Shown here: positions 9,713 to 19,920 of the stretch, in pieces
How the letters are laid out: each line of letters opens with the position of its first letter
Position numbering within the stretch: position 1 is the first letter of the stretch
NCBI GenBank assembly: GCA_945861635.1
Contig: CAMAWH010000019.1
Location: 1 to 64,000, forward strand
Reading direction: 5' to 3'
Origin: Klebsiella pneumoniae
GTDB taxonomy: Bacteria; Myxococcota_A; UBA796; SXON01
DNA: 64,000 nt
Notes under the pieces: model-generated
The model's database searches: none
What the model was told of the DNA's origin: nothing
Seen by the model: only the letters and a program-made list of their open reading frames with translations
Made by a program: the position numbers and the translations under genes

Positions 9713-12705
9713 TAAAAACTCGATCCGATCGTGGCGTAGAATGCGTTGACGGTGTTCCAGTCGATTCCCGCGCCGTTGACGGGAACGGCGTAGCCGAGTC
9801 GGCCGTGGAACGGGTACCCGTAGAATAGTACGGCACTCAGGCGTACCTCAGCGCCAACACCGAGAAGGGTCTGATCAAGTGCCGCCTGTTCAGTGTCATC
9901 GAAGGCGTTTCCGGCGTCCGCGACCACGGCGCCGGAAAGGTTGCGCAAAAAGAACGGCAACGTTCCGAAACCGTGGTCGATTTGCCAGATTGGGAAGCGA
10001 TATTCCGCCGACGCAAGCCAGAACCATTCTCCCGAATCGGTGGATGGGTAGAAACCCCTTAGCGAGCGCCATTCGTCGGGCACGACGGTGATGCCGTATT
10101 CGGAAAAACTTCCGCCGAGGCGGTACGATCCGTAGCGAAAGTGGTCACCGAACGTGGCGCCGCCCGTCAACTTTGTCGCGACCACGTGATTGGGAACCCA
10201 TGGGTTTGTCCGGTACTCCCGCCATTCCGCGGTGGCCTGCACCTGATCGAAGGGCACCGCTGCGCCCGTATCGTCAACCGTCGAACTTCCCAGATACTTA
10301 GAGGTGTATTCGACGCCGACGCCGAGCGAGCGCGCCTTTTCCGGGGAGATCGATAGCGTGTAGCTCTCTCCCTTTCCGTAGGTCCAACCGGCCCCCACGG
10401 ACGAAAAGAAACCGCGCGTCGGCAGCGACGGCAGGTAGGCGCCGGTTGGGAGCTGATCCTTGGGTTCGCGAAGTTCCCCCTTGTAGTACGCGCTGATTCC
10501 GCTGTTCCCATCGAGGGGATACCACATTGACGTGGATAGTCGGATGCGATGGTCCCAGTACCGTACGCCGGTATCCTCGATGGTCGGGATTGTGGCGCCG
10601 CCTTGACCCGGGAGCGGAGCGCGGCTGTAGATGTCTCCATAGGGAGAGACGTAGGTGCCGGCAGATAGAGAAAATACCGGCCGCCAACGGTTCCAAACCA
10701 GCGAACCGCCGCCGCCGACGAAGTTCGCGTCCGTGCGATAGGTGGCGTACGCGCCGTAGCCGACGGTTCCGAGGGGGTCGTTGCCACCGGTGTACGCCGC
10801 CACGTAGAGGCCGAGGTCCGTGCCGGTCGTCGTGAAAAGGGTGTTCGGGAGCCAATATCGCGGCGGAACGAGCGACGGCAGTGGGTTGTAGGGAGTAACG
10901 GGGTGGGAAAACGCCACGTCAGGGTCGGTCTTGGCGTCCTGTAGCGGCGTTGGCTCTGCGCGATCGTTTGCGTTCGGGACGGGCGGCGGGGGAGTACGCA
11001 GAGATCCGTCCGCGCCGGGGATGCTGGGCAACAGGCCCAAATCCTTCCACGCAGCGCGATCCATCGGGGCGATGGCGACCTGCGGCCCGAACGACGAATA
11101 CAACTGAAACGCGAGCTTTGCGCCGTTTGGATGGGGGTGTGCTCCGTAGGCACCGGTGCGAACATTGGTGACACGGAACAAATGGTCGGTTGCGACGTCG
11201 ACGGCGTACACGTTCGGGACGCCGGAGCGATCTGACGTGAAGAAGAGCGTGGCGCCATCTGCGCTCCAGACGGGGTCGATGTCGATGGCGGTGTCGAACG
11301 TGATCCGCCGCCACGGGCGGCCGTCGGTCGTGTAAATCCATACGTCACGATACCCGGCTTGCCACGAACTCACGGCGATCCATTGGCCGTCTGGCGAGTA
11401 GCGCGGTGTCGAAAACTGCGTGTGGTCGCGCGCGTCGGTGATCGGAAGCAGCCGCTGATCGGCACCAAGCACGGCGAGTTGGTTGGTTTGCTGTTCGTTG
11501 GTCACGGCGATCAACCGAGTGCCGTCGGGTGTGAACGCGGCGTCGCGAGCGCGCTTGCCGTAGGTCAGCGCTGTCGTCCGCTTCCGGACGGTGTCGTAGA
11601 GGTACACATCGTCGAAGGAGGTGTAGAGCCCGACGCTGTGGGCGGACGTGTACGCAAACGCCTTGCTGTCGGCGCGCCAGAAGATGCCGTCGGCGTACGT
11701 GCTCTTCAGCAGAATCTTCGCGTTTTCTCCATTCTCGTCCGCGAGCCAGGTGCGGACGCCGCGCCGCGGATCGCTGCATGAGTAGGCGAGGGATTTTCCA
11801 TCGGGACTCCACGCCGCCGCTCCACAGCCATTTCGCGCGGGGCTAACCACGGTTGCGACGGTTACCCCTTCACTCTCGATGGTTTCGAGTTGTTCCGCAT
11901 ACCGATGCTCCAACTCGACTTTCCACTCCCGCCAGAGCTGCGCAAAATTAACACCGAACGTGCGTTTCGCCGGAAGGAAGAAGGGAATGGATGAGCCGTA
12001 CCGGTGGACCCACTCCGTCCACTTTTCTTCCCCGCGCGTGTCCGCGATGAATTGCATGAAATCCTGCCCGAACAGGTATCGGAGATTTCCGGACGGGGGG
12101 AGCGCCTGCAATCCATCCAGGCTGCCGAGCCGCGGAAAGCGATGATCGAGGACCACGGCGCGCTTTACCATATCGACGCCTGCGCTTCTGCCTCGTCCGC
12201 CGTGGGTCTGGCGTGTCTCCTCGAAGGTGGCATAGCCCTCAATCGTCCACAGTGGAGAAACAGAGTGCGGAGAAATGATCCGTCCCATCACCGCCCTCCC
12301 CACTGCGGGCAGCCCTTCCACCGTGTCGAGATGCAGGATGTGGGTGAGTTCGTGGGTGATGATCGCTTCGTTCCAGTCCTCATAAAGACCAAGAACCGAG
12401 TCACCGCCTGGCGCCGTGACGTAAATGATGATCGTGTTGTTCGGGACGATTCCCGCCGACCCATTCGCCGAGTCGGTCCAGTCGATCAGGATGACCTGCA
12501 CGCGATTTTTCGGCTTCGTTTCGATCTCGACCGTCAGCTTGTCCCATGCCGTTTCAGCGGCGGCGGCCATTTCCTCCGCAACGCGCTCCCCGCCTGTATG
12601 AAACGTGACGTCGAAGTGCTCCGTATGGAGCGTGCGCCACCGCAGGTCGGGATCGAAGGACGCAGCGAGCACCGGGGCCACAATGGCGAGAAGTGCGGAG
12701 AGCAC
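9712..12705 (-). CDS. Secreted zinc metalloprotease - TolB-like propeller - outer-membrane barrel fusion
   Basis: 997 residues with a short signal peptide (cleavage near LAAS, residue 15-16). The N-terminal part (about 20-290) is a gluzincin-type peptidase: HELTH at 118-122 and a downstream third ligand, E156, in WTIEGYATF (peptidase MA-like). Residues about 290-570 contain PD40/WD40-like beta-propeller repeats (SPDGKSLAYS, SPDGQWIAVSSW, SADGATLFFTSDRSG). The final 400 residues have the alternating aromatic strands of a BamA/surface-antigen-type barrel (YGAYATYRTD, SAEYRFPIWQ) and end in Phe (IGSSF), as outer-membrane barrels do. It probably sits in the outer membrane with the protease in the periplasm or at the surface. 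It is the first gene of a two-gene operon with the lytic transglycosylase. Confidence 0.85.
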   Translation of the reverse strand: MLSALLAIVAPVLAASFDPDLRWRTLHTEHFDVTFHTGGERVAEEMAAAAETAWDKLTVEIETKPKNRVQVILIDWTDSANGSAGIVPNNTIIIYVTAPGGDSVLGLYEDWNEAIITHELTHILHLDTVEGLPAVGRAVMGRIISPHSVSPLWTIEGYATFEETRQTHGGRGRSAGVDMVKRAVVLDHRFPRLGSLDGLQALPPSGNLRYLFGQDFMQFIADTRGEEKWTEWVHRYGSSIPFFLPAKRTFGVNFAQLWREWKVELEHRYAEQLETIESEGVTVATVVSPARNGCGAAAWSPDGKSLAYSCSDPRRGVRTWLADENGENAKILLKSTYADGIFWRADSKAFAYTSAHSVGLYTSFDDVYLYDTVRKRTTALTYGKRARDAAFTPDGTRLIAVTNEQQTNQLAVLGADQRLLPITDARDHTQFSTPRYSPDGQWIAVSSWQAGYRDVWIYTTDGRPWRRITFDTAIDIDPVWSADGATLFFTSDRSGVPNVYAVDVATDHLFRVTNVRTGAYGAHPHPNGAKLAFQLYSSFGPQVAIAPMDRAAWKDLGLLPSIPGADGSLRTPPPPVPNANDRAEPTPLQDAKTDPDVAFSHPVTPYNPLPSLVPPRYWLPNTLFTTTGTDLGLYVAAYTGGNDPLGTVGYGAYATYRTDANFVGGGGSLVWNRWRPVFSLSAGTYVSPYGDIYSRAPLPGQGGATIPTIEDTGVRYWDHRIRLSTSMWYPLDGNSGISAYYKGELREPKDQLPTGAYLPSLPTRGFFSSVGAGWTYGKGESYTLSISPEKARSLGVGVEYTSKYLGSSTVDDTGAAVPFDQVQATAEWREYRTNPWVPNHVVATKLTGGATFGDHFRYGSYRLGGSFSEYGITVVPDEWRSLRGFYPSTDSGEWFWLASAEYRFPIWQIDHGFGTLPFFLRNLSGAVVADAGNAFDDTEQAALDQTLLGVGAEVRLSAVLFYGYPFHGRLGYAVPVNGAGIDWNTVNAFYATIGSSF

Positions 12706-12781
12706 GGCCCCGACCTAACGCCGCTTCTCGCGCCGCGGGTGGATGATCCCCGCTGGATCGCATACCCTTGCGCGCTCCGGC

Positions 12782-14224
12782 ATGACCCGCTTCAGCATCG
12801 AATTTCGCGTTGGCCTCCTGACGATTCTCGTTCTCGGGCTTGTCGTGTTCGGCATCGTCCGCACCGACGACAAGCCGGGAGACGTCGGAAAAGTCTGGCA
12901 TCTTACAGCGGATTTCCCCTCAATCGAGGGCGTTTACGTCTCGACGCCGGTACGCACGGCCGGCGTGACGATCGGCAGCGTTGAAAAGGTCGAGCTGGTT
13001 GGCAGCACGGCGCATGTCACGCTCGGGCTCCTCGGCAACGTGCAACTTGCGATTGACTCGCTGGCAACCCTGAAAGGGGAGGGTATGCTCGGTGACAAAT
13101 CGATCAAGATCGTCCCTGGTTCATCCTCGACGATGTTGCAGGACGGGGACGCGATCACGGTCGGGGAGCCACCCCCGGATTTCGAGGGGCTGCAGCGGCA
13201 GGTAGGCGCGATTTCTACGGATCTCAAGGTCATTACCGGCAACATTCGCGAGATTACGGACGACGAGTCAACGCGGCTGGCGCTGATGGCCACCGTGGAG
13301 AACGTGCGCGCGCTCTCGGAGGAACTACGCGCGATTGCGGCGGATAATGGGGGCGACATCGCCATCATCGCCGACAACCTTCGCCAGGTGAGCGAAGCGC
13401 TGAAGGCCGTGGTGGACCGCACGGGCGGTGACGTCGCGCTTGAGATGGAAGCCATCCGAAGGGCAACGGAAAAGCTCGATGCCACCCTGCAAAATCTGCA
13501 CGAAATCACGGCGAAGGTGAACGGCGGGGAGGGGACGGTTGGCAAGCTCCTGAACGATTCGACGACGATCGACACGGTGAACGACACGCTGGAGGACGTC
13601 AACGGCATCGTTGCGGACGTGGCGAAGCTGAAGACCGAGGTCTACTACCGAGGGGATTACTACTTCGGAACGAAGCCCACGGATTCTGCCCTTGCGACGA
13701 ACCCCGTTGCTGGCGGCAGCCGCAATGGAATCGGCATTCGAATCATGCCCAGTGAGGACCACTGGTACATCGTCGAATTCGCGGGCCACCCTCAGGGCAG
13801 CATCTCGATGGAGGATCATTCGATCCCCGAGATGGGCACGCAATACCGGGAAATCGTTGTACAACCGAGCTACCGCTTCACCTTTCAATTCGCGAAGCGC
13901 TTCAACGATCTTGTCATGCGCTTCGGCATCAAGGATTCCGGCGGCGGACTCGGCGTCGACTACAACCTGTTCAACGACCACTTTCTTGTGTCCGCCGATT
14001 TGTTCGACTTCACCTACGGCTCCTACCCTTTGCTCGACGGGACACCGAACCTGCAATTCACCGCGCGCGCCCTTCCGTGGCGCCACGTCTATTTCGAGGG
14101 AGGTCTCGACAACATCATTCTTGGTGCCCAGCACGGCTACGTGACGGGCTACGTCGGTGGTGGCTTTACCTTCGATGACAAGGATGTGAAGTACGTCATG
14201 GCGGCTCTCCCCGTCAAACCCTAG
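12782..14224 (+). CDS. MCE/MlaD-family protein with large C-terminal domain
   Basis: 480 residues from the ATG at 12782. One N-terminal transmembrane helix (about 10-26) is followed by an MCE domain (about 35-120, with VYVSTPVRTAGVTIGSVEKV and the GMLGDKSIKIVPGS segment). Residues about 140-290 are a long amphipathic helical region, then about 190 residues of beta-strand pattern (LVMRFGIKDSGGGLGVDYNL, YVGGGFTFDD). The family moves lipids between inner and outer membranes. The C-terminal strands suggest contact with, or insertion into, the outer membrane. No Mla permease or ATPase gene is adjacent. Divergent from the protease-barrel gene. Confidence 0.87.
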   Translation: MTRFSIEFRVGLLTILVLGLVVFGIVRTDDKPGDVGKVWHLTADFPSIEGVYVSTPVRTAGVTIGSVEKVELVGSTAHVTLGLLGNVQLAIDSLATLKGEGMLGDKSIKIVPGSSSTMLQDGDAITVGEPPPDFEGLQRQVGAISTDLKVITGNIREITDDESTRLALMATVENVRALSEELRAIAADNGGDIAIIADNLRQVSEALKAVVDRTGGDVALEMEAIRRATEKLDATLQNLHEITAKVNGGEGTVGKLLNDSTTIDTVNDTLEDVNGIVADVAKLKTEVYYRGDYYFGTKPTDSALATNPVAGGSRNGIGIRIMPSEDHWYIVEFAGHPQGSISMEDHSIPEMGTQYREIVVQPSYRFTFQFAKRFNDLVMRFGIKDSGGGLGVDYNLFNDHFLVSADLFDFTYGSYPLLDGTPNLQFTARALPWRHVYFEGGLDNIILGAQHGYVTGYVGGGFTFDDKDVKYVMAALPVKP

Positions 14225-14316
14225 CCAAACCGTCGGTCCGGCGCTTGGATGCCACTGGGCAAGGGTGCTAAGACCGGAGATTCTGGGACCTCACTCCCGA
14301 CTCGAGGAGCAATCGC

Positions 14317-17300
14317 ATGTCGAAGAAGAATCCGCCCGCTATCGATCAGGGCTTCGGAGACCTCGATGACTGGTTCAACGAGGGTGATGCGCCCAACGCC
14401 GAAGGAGAGGCTCCGGTAGCCGCGGATTCTCCGCCGGCGTCCGCCCCACTCGAGGACGCGGCGACGCAGGCGGCGGCCGTGGAGAAGGCGGCAGCCGACG
14501 CGAAAGCTGCGGAAGAAAAATCCAGGGCCGAAGCGCGGAAGTCTGACGATAAAAAAGCGGCGGATGCGGCGAAGAAGGCCGCGTCAGAAGCCAAAATGGC
14601 GGAAGCGCAGCGTCAAGCGGAGTTGGAGGCCGAAGCACGCCGCGCCGCCCGCGACCTCGGAAACGCCGCAACCCGCGTCTTTCGTCGTAAGTCGAAGCAG
14701 GAGTTGCTCGCGGAAGAGGATGCTGAGGACGCGCTAGCGGAGGTGTCGGCCGCGGAAGCATCCCAAGCGGCGGTTGCGGAGGCGGAACCGAATACGGAGG
14801 TTCCGGCCACGCTGCCTGCCGCGGAATCGGGGCGGGCCGCGGCTGTAGAAGCGGCTGGCGTTTCGGCAGAAATGCCAGCGGAAGCGGCACCTGCGGCGGG
14901 AGCTGCCCTGGCGGCTGCTGGGTCGGCGGAAGACGGTGCGGACCCGCAATCCGCGGAGGTTGTCCAGGTGGAATCGGAAGCAGCAGCTGTCGACGCGGCC
15001 GCCGAGTCTCCTGCGGAGGTTGCACAAGTTGCGGGAGCCGCACCCGTGTTCATGAATACGGCGTCTGTGGACTCGATTGAGGACGCGGAGACGCAGTCGG
15101 CGCCGCGTGGGTACGTCCCGCCGGAGCCGGTTGCGCCGGAGCCGCTCCCACCTGCGCCGACGTACGTTCCCGTTGGTGGAGAGCTGGAGGCGTGGAAGGA
15201 AGCGGTTGAGCAGATCGTTCACGAAGCCGGGGTGACGTCTGGACCCCGAAAATCTGCATTGTTGGTTTCAGCGGCGCACCTCGCGCGGACGCGTTCGATG
15301 GACCTCGCGCGGGCTCAGGTATTGATTGAAGAGGCGTTGAAAGCCGCGAAGAAGTCCCCTTCGGCGGAGCTGTGGCGTGAACGCGCGGCGGTCGCGGCGG
15401 CGGCAGGTGATGGGCACACCGCGCGGGAATCGCTCGGCAAGCTGGTCACGGGTGACGACGCTGCCTCCACGGAAGCATCCCTCGCCGCGGTGCAGATCAT
15501 CCGAGATTCGCTCGCTCAGGATGAACTGGCGCGCGCCGAGCTGGAACAGATTGTGAAGAAGCGTCCCCACGACGCTGCCGTGATTCTGCCGCTGCTCGAG
15601 TTGCGACGCAGCGCGGGAGATCACGAGGGGGAAGCGTCAGCGTTGGCGTTGCTGGCGGCGTTGTACACCGGCGCGGCAGCTGCGCACTGGCACATGGCGC
15701 GCGCCGAAGTACTGGAACGCTCGCTCGCCCGGCCAGCCGACGCGGTGAGCGCGGCTGGCGCCGCCCTTGCTGCAGATCCGACGTCAGCCGCCGCTTTTCA
15801 GCTGCTTGATCGCCAGTGGCGCGCGAACGGTGAATGGGCGCCCCTCGCCTCGATGTACCGTGCCGAGGGAGAACGCGCTTCGGTGTCCGGGGGGGATGCC
15901 GCTGGCGCAGAAGCAACCTGGTGGCATGCCCGCGCGGCCCGCGTCTTCCGGACCCAGATCTTCAACGAAGCCGAAGCCGAGGTTTCATACCGGGCCGCGC
16001 TGGTGGCGTGCCCGGCGGCGCAGGACGTGCGTCGTGAGTACAACGTATTTTGCGCCGAGACCGAACGGTGGCAGCTGCTTGCGGACTCGCTGGCGGCGGA
16101 AATCGCGGTGGCCACCCCGGCAGCCCGCAGCTTCCTGGAGTACCGCCTTGCCGCGTTGTCGGAAGAACGGCTTGGGGACCTGGACGCGGCCGTGGCGCTC
16201 TATCGTGCCGCGGCGACGGACCCTGCTGCCGCCCCCGCTGCCGAGGCGGTCCTCCGGATTCTTCAGCAGCGCGGCTCCTGGACGGAACTCGTAGCCTTCC
16301 TCGGCGAGCGGCTGACGTTGCTTTCGGACCCCGCGCTTACCGTGACCGTGTTGTACCGCATGGGGGAGACGTGCGAAGGGCCTATCGATGATCAAACGGG
16401 AGCCCGCGGCCACTACGAACGAATTCTCGATGTGGCGCCGGGCTATCTTCCGGCGCTTGAGGGGCTGGAGCGTGTGTACACGCGACTCGGCGCGTGGGCC
16501 GAGCTGGCAGCCATCTACGAACAGCGGGCCATTCTTTCGGAGGACCCGTCCGCGATCGCGCTTCACCGACACCGCGCGGGTGCGGTGTACGAGTTCCGTC
16601 TCGCGGCGGAAGATCGGGCCCTCGAACAATATCGCCTTGCGTTGGACGCCGTCGCGGACTTCCCGCCATCCCTCGACGCTCTGACCCGCACGCTTGAGGC
16701 CCGAAAGGACTGGGCGAGTCTCGCTCGCGTCCTCCGTGCGGCAGCGTCAAGTGCGCGTGACGGAAACGAGGTGGTCAGCCTGAATTATCGTGCCGGCCGC
16801 GTTCTCGCGGATCGCACGGAGGACATCGCGGGCGCCATGGCGTGCCTTGCAAAGTGTCTGGAGTCGTCGCCCGGGTTCCTTCCCGCCGTGCTCCTATTGA
16901 AGGAGTTGGCGGCGCGGCAGGGAGATTGGTCGGAATACTTTCGCCTCGAGCGGGCACAGGCAGATCAGAGCGAGGATTTGGAGCGTCGGCACTGGCGGTT
17001 GATTGCAGCTGCGGAAGCGGCGCAACGTCTTCCGGAGGCCGACCCGCATCAACTCGTTCGCGAGGTGCTGCGTGAGGACGCGGAGCATCCGGGCGCAAAC
17101 GAGCTCGCAGAGCGCATCGCCATCGCGCAGGGTGACACCTCCGGCCTCACGGCGCTCTACATGAAGCGCGCTGCGGCCACGAGTGACGACGGCGAGCGCA
17201 CGCGTGCTTGCGTCCGTGTGGCGGAGCTCGCCGCTGATCAGGGAGATGCCCCGGCGCTTTTGCGCGGTCTCGGCGAGGTTGTAGGAGCTACTGGTGTTGC

Positions 17301-19920
17301 CGCGCGGCCCTTGCGTGCGCTTGCACGCGTGGCGGAATCGCTCGGGTATCCTGAGGACGCACTACGCGCGCTGGAAGAGGCGGGCGCGGGGGCGACAGCC
17401 GAGACGGCCCGCTTGCGACAGCACGCCCTTGGCGATTCAGCAGGTGCGATCCAGACCCTGAACGCGGCGCTGGACAGTGGGGATGATGCTGCGGCCGCGC
17501 TCGCGATGCTTCGCATCGCCCGCGACCACGGGTCTCGCGGACGTGCCCATGCGGCGCTTTCGCGTATCGCGGCAACGCCCGCCGTCGCCGCCATGCACGC
17601 GCTCGCCGCCGGGCCGCACCTTGCCGCCGCCGGTATGGCAACGGAGGCCACAGATGCCTACCAACGCGCCTTTGACGCCGATCCGCGATCGGGAAGGGCG
17701 TTCGACGGCCTTCGGGGCATGTTTATCGCCAGCAAGGATGGGGATGCCCTGCGCGCGCTGTATTCCTACCTTCCGGCGGATGCCCAGACGGGTCTCGGAG
17801 AAGCGCTTGAAGAAGCCGGTGATCTGACTGGAGCGTCGGCCGCATGGAAAGAACAGGTGGCCTCGGCGGCGGACCCCTTGCCATGGAGCCTCCGCCTCGA
17901 ACGCGCACTCACGGGGCTCGGGGAGTGGAAAGCGGTGTTCGAGACGCTACAAGCCCGGACGGCGTACGTTTCCACCGCCACGAAGAACGAGATCGGTGCG
18001 AAATGCCGGTGGCTCCTCGCTGAGAAGCTCGCGGAAAGTGACGAGGCGTGGGATTTCTATCGGCAACTCCACGAGGCGCGCCCCGACGACGTCGAGGTTC
18101 TGGAGGCGCTTGCGCGCATCGCGGGTGCCCGCGGCGAAACGGCGCTCGCGGTCGGCTATCTCGACGGTTTGGCCGCTGCGTCCAAGGACCCCGTGCATGC
18201 GGCCCGCGTACAGCGCCGCCGAGCGGAAGTGCTGGAGCAAGCTGGTGACGCGGACGGGGCGCGCTCGGCCTACACTCGTGCGTTGGACTATGTTTCGGAC
18301 GACGGTGAGGCGCTCGCTGGTTTGCGCCGGCTTGCAGAGCACGCGGGGGATTGGAACGCGGTGGTTGGCGTGCTTGCCCGCCTCGCGGCGCTCTCCACCG
18401 GACGCGATCAGGCCGACAGGTTCGTCGAGATTGCGCGGATATGGGAGGATCAACTTGAGAATCCAACGGTCGCTGCCGATTCGTGGCGCAAGGTGTTGGA
18501 GCTGGCGGAGGACTCGGAGGCGCTCCGGCATTTGGTCGCGCTGTCGGAAGTCGGCAAGGATTGGACCGGCTTCGTGGAATACGCGGTCGCGTTGTTGCCG
18601 TTCGAAGAGGGCGCTGCGCGGTCGAGCCTCATGCGGCGCATTGGCGTCGCCTATGCGGATCACCTGCGTCGTGAGGAAGATGCCATTCGGTATCTTGAGA
18701 GTGCGGCCACTGGCTCGCTTCCAGACGTAGAGGCGACCCGGATGCTAGAGCGCATGTACAGCGGCCGAGGCGATTGGGATCGGGTGGTGGAGAGCCTTCG
18801 GCGCCGAGCTCGGGCAGCGGACAACGACGAAGAGCGGACCGATTCTCTCGCTCGTGCAGCCCGCATGCGAGCAGAAACGCTCTCAGACCGCGCGGGGGCA
18901 GCCGAGATTTACGAGGAACTGCTGGCGCTTGCGCCGAACCACCCCGACGGGTTGCGCTTCCGCTCCGAATTCCTCTGGGAGGCGGGTGACCACGCCAGTG
19001 CGGTTGACCTGTTTGGAAGGATGGAAGTAGACGAACTCGCGCGCGATAAGGAAGATTTCGACACCCAGATCGAGGTGTCGATGTTCTTCTACCGCTTCGC
19101 CGAGTCGCTGGTTCGCCTCGATCGCGTCGCGGAGGCTACGGCTCGCTTCGAACGGGCGTTGGAACTCAATCCGACGCATCTCCCCTCACTGGAAGCCGTG
19201 GGCCCGCTCTACATGGCGGCGCATGAATGGGGTCGCGCGGAGAAGGTGTTCCGCCAACTCCTGCAATTGACAGGTGGCCTCGGCAATTCCGATCAGCTCG
19301 CCCGGACGTACGCGAACCTCGGCCTCGCAGAGTTCCGGCTCGGTCAAGTTGAAAAGTCTCGGAAGCGACTCAACAAGGCGCTGGAGCTGCGCCCCAATGA
19401 CATCGGCGCGCTAAAGGGGCTCTCGCTCGTGCTCGCGGCGTTGGAAGACTGGAACAACCTCCTCAACGTCTACAACAACGTCATCTACCACACGCACGAC
19501 CCGGGTGACGTCACCGAGGCGTACTTGCAGAAGGGCTATGTCCTCGATGCAAAGCTGAATCTCGCCGACAAGGCTGCGCAGCATTACGAGAAGAGTCTGG
19601 CATTCGATCCAGGACAGCCGTTGGCCCTTCTCCGCTTGGCGGAGATTGCCCTGCGTCGACAAGATTGGCCGGAGGCAGCCAGCCTCGCGGATCGAGGGCT
19701 GCAGTTGGAGGGGTCGCGAGCCGATGGCCGCGCCGGGCTCCTACTGGCGCGGGCGATTGCATATCAGGCGTGCGGAGATGCCAAGGCGGCGGCGGACGGC
19801 TTCAAGCAGGCGCAGGCGGCCGATGGCGCGCTTGTCGGAGAACTCGGTAGCGCCGGGATGGACGACTACGAGAAGGTGCACGAAATGCTCCGGGCCCGCA
19901 TCCAGTCCGGGCGGCTCTGA
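14317..19920 (+). CDS. Giant cytoplasmic TPR-repeat protein (1,867 residues)
   Basis: The start at 14317 has a clear ribosome-binding site (GAGGAG at 14304-14309). No signal peptide. Residues about 1-60 are acidic, 60-110 are a Lys/Ala/Glu-rich coiled coil (TolA-like composition), and 110-290 an Ala/Glu-rich low-complexity linker. From about 300 to the end there are continuous helical TPR-like repeats (AIYEQRAILSEDPSAIALHR, FERALELNPTHLPSLEAVGP, LNKALELRPNDIGALKGLSL). A scaffold role is likely. Proteins of this size and composition are frequent in Myxococcota, some linked to gliding or secretion, but nothing here shows which. The next gene appears translationally coupled at its stop. Confidence 0.85.
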   Translation: MSKKNPPAIDQGFGDLDDWFNEGDAPNAEGEAPVAADSPPASAPLEDAATQAAAVEKAAADAKAAEEKSRAEARKSDDKKAADAAKKAASEAKMAEAQRQAELEAEARRAARDLGNAATRVFRRKSKQELLAEEDAEDALAEVSAAEASQAAVAEAEPNTEVPATLPAAESGRAAAVEAAGVSAEMPAEAAPAAGAALAAAGSAEDGADPQSAEVVQVESEAAAVDAAAESPAEVAQVAGAAPVFMNTASVDSIEDAETQSAPRGYVPPEPVAPEPLPPAPTYVPVGGELEAWKEAVEQIVHEAGVTSGPRKSALLVSAAHLARTRSMDLARAQVLIEEALKAAKKSPSAELWRERAAVAAAAGDGHTARESLGKLVTGDDAASTEASLAAVQIIRDSLAQDELARAELEQIVKKRPHDAAVILPLLELRRSAGDHEGEASALALLAALYTGAAAAHWHMARAEVLERSLARPADAVSAAGAALAADPTSAAAFQLLDRQWRANGEWAPLASMYRAEGERASVSGGDAAGAEATWWHARAARVFRTQIFNEAEAEVSYRAALVACPAAQDVRREYNVFCAETERWQLLADSLAAEIAVATPAARSFLEYRLAALSEERLGDLDAAVALYRAAATDPAAAPAAEAVLRILQQRGSWTELVAFLGERLTLLSDPALTVTVLYRMGETCEGPIDDQTGARGHYERILDVAPGYLPALEGLERVYTRLGAWAELAAIYEQRAILSEDPSAIALHRHRAGAVYEFRLAAEDRALEQYRLALDAVADFPPSLDALTRTLEARKDWASLARVLRAAASSARDGNEVVSLNYRAGRVLADRTEDIAGAMACLAKCLESSPGFLPAVLLLKELAARQGDWSEYFRLERAQADQSEDLERRHWRLIAAAEAAQRLPEADPHQLVREVLREDAEHPGANELAERIAIAQGDTSGLTALYMKRAAATSDDGERTRACVRVAELAADQGDAPALLRGLGEVVGATGVAARPLRALARVAESLGYPEDALRALEEAGAGATAETARLRQHALGDSAGAIQTLNAALDSGDDAAAALAMLRIARDHGSRGRAHAALSRIAATPAVAAMHALAAGPHLAAAGMATEATDAYQRAFDADPRSGRAFDGLRGMFIASKDGDALRALYSYLPADAQTGLGEALEEAGDLTGASAAWKEQVASAADPLPWSLRLERALTGLGEWKAVFETLQARTAYVSTATKNEIGAKCRWLLAEKLAESDEAWDFYRQLHEARPDDVEVLEALARIAGARGETALAVGYLDGLAAASKDPVHAARVQRRRAEVLEQAGDADGARSAYTRALDYVSDDGEALAGLRRLAEHAGDWNAVVGVLARLAALSTGRDQADRFVEIARIWEDQLENPTVAADSWRKVLELAEDSEALRHLVALSEVGKDWTGFVEYAVALLPFEEGAARSSLMRRIGVAYADHLRREEDAIRYLESAATGSLPDVEATRMLERMYSGRGDWDRVVESLRRRARAADNDEERTDSLARAARMRAETLSDRAGAAEIYEELLALAPNHPDGLRFRSEFLWEAGDHASAVDLFGRMEVDELARDKEDFDTQIEVSMFFYRFAESLVRLDRVAEATARFERALELNPTHLPSLEAVGPLYMAAHEWGRAEKVFRQLLQLTGGLGNSDQLARTYANLGLAEFRLGQVEKSRKRLNKALELRPNDIGALKGLSLVLAALEDWNNLLNVYNNVIYHTHDPGDVTEAYLQKGYVLDAKLNLADKAAQHYEKSLAFDPGQPLALLRLAEIALRRQDWPEAASLADRGLQLEGSRADGRAGLLLARAIAYQACGDAKAAADGFKQAQAADGALVGELGSAGMDDYEKVHEMLRARIQSGRL

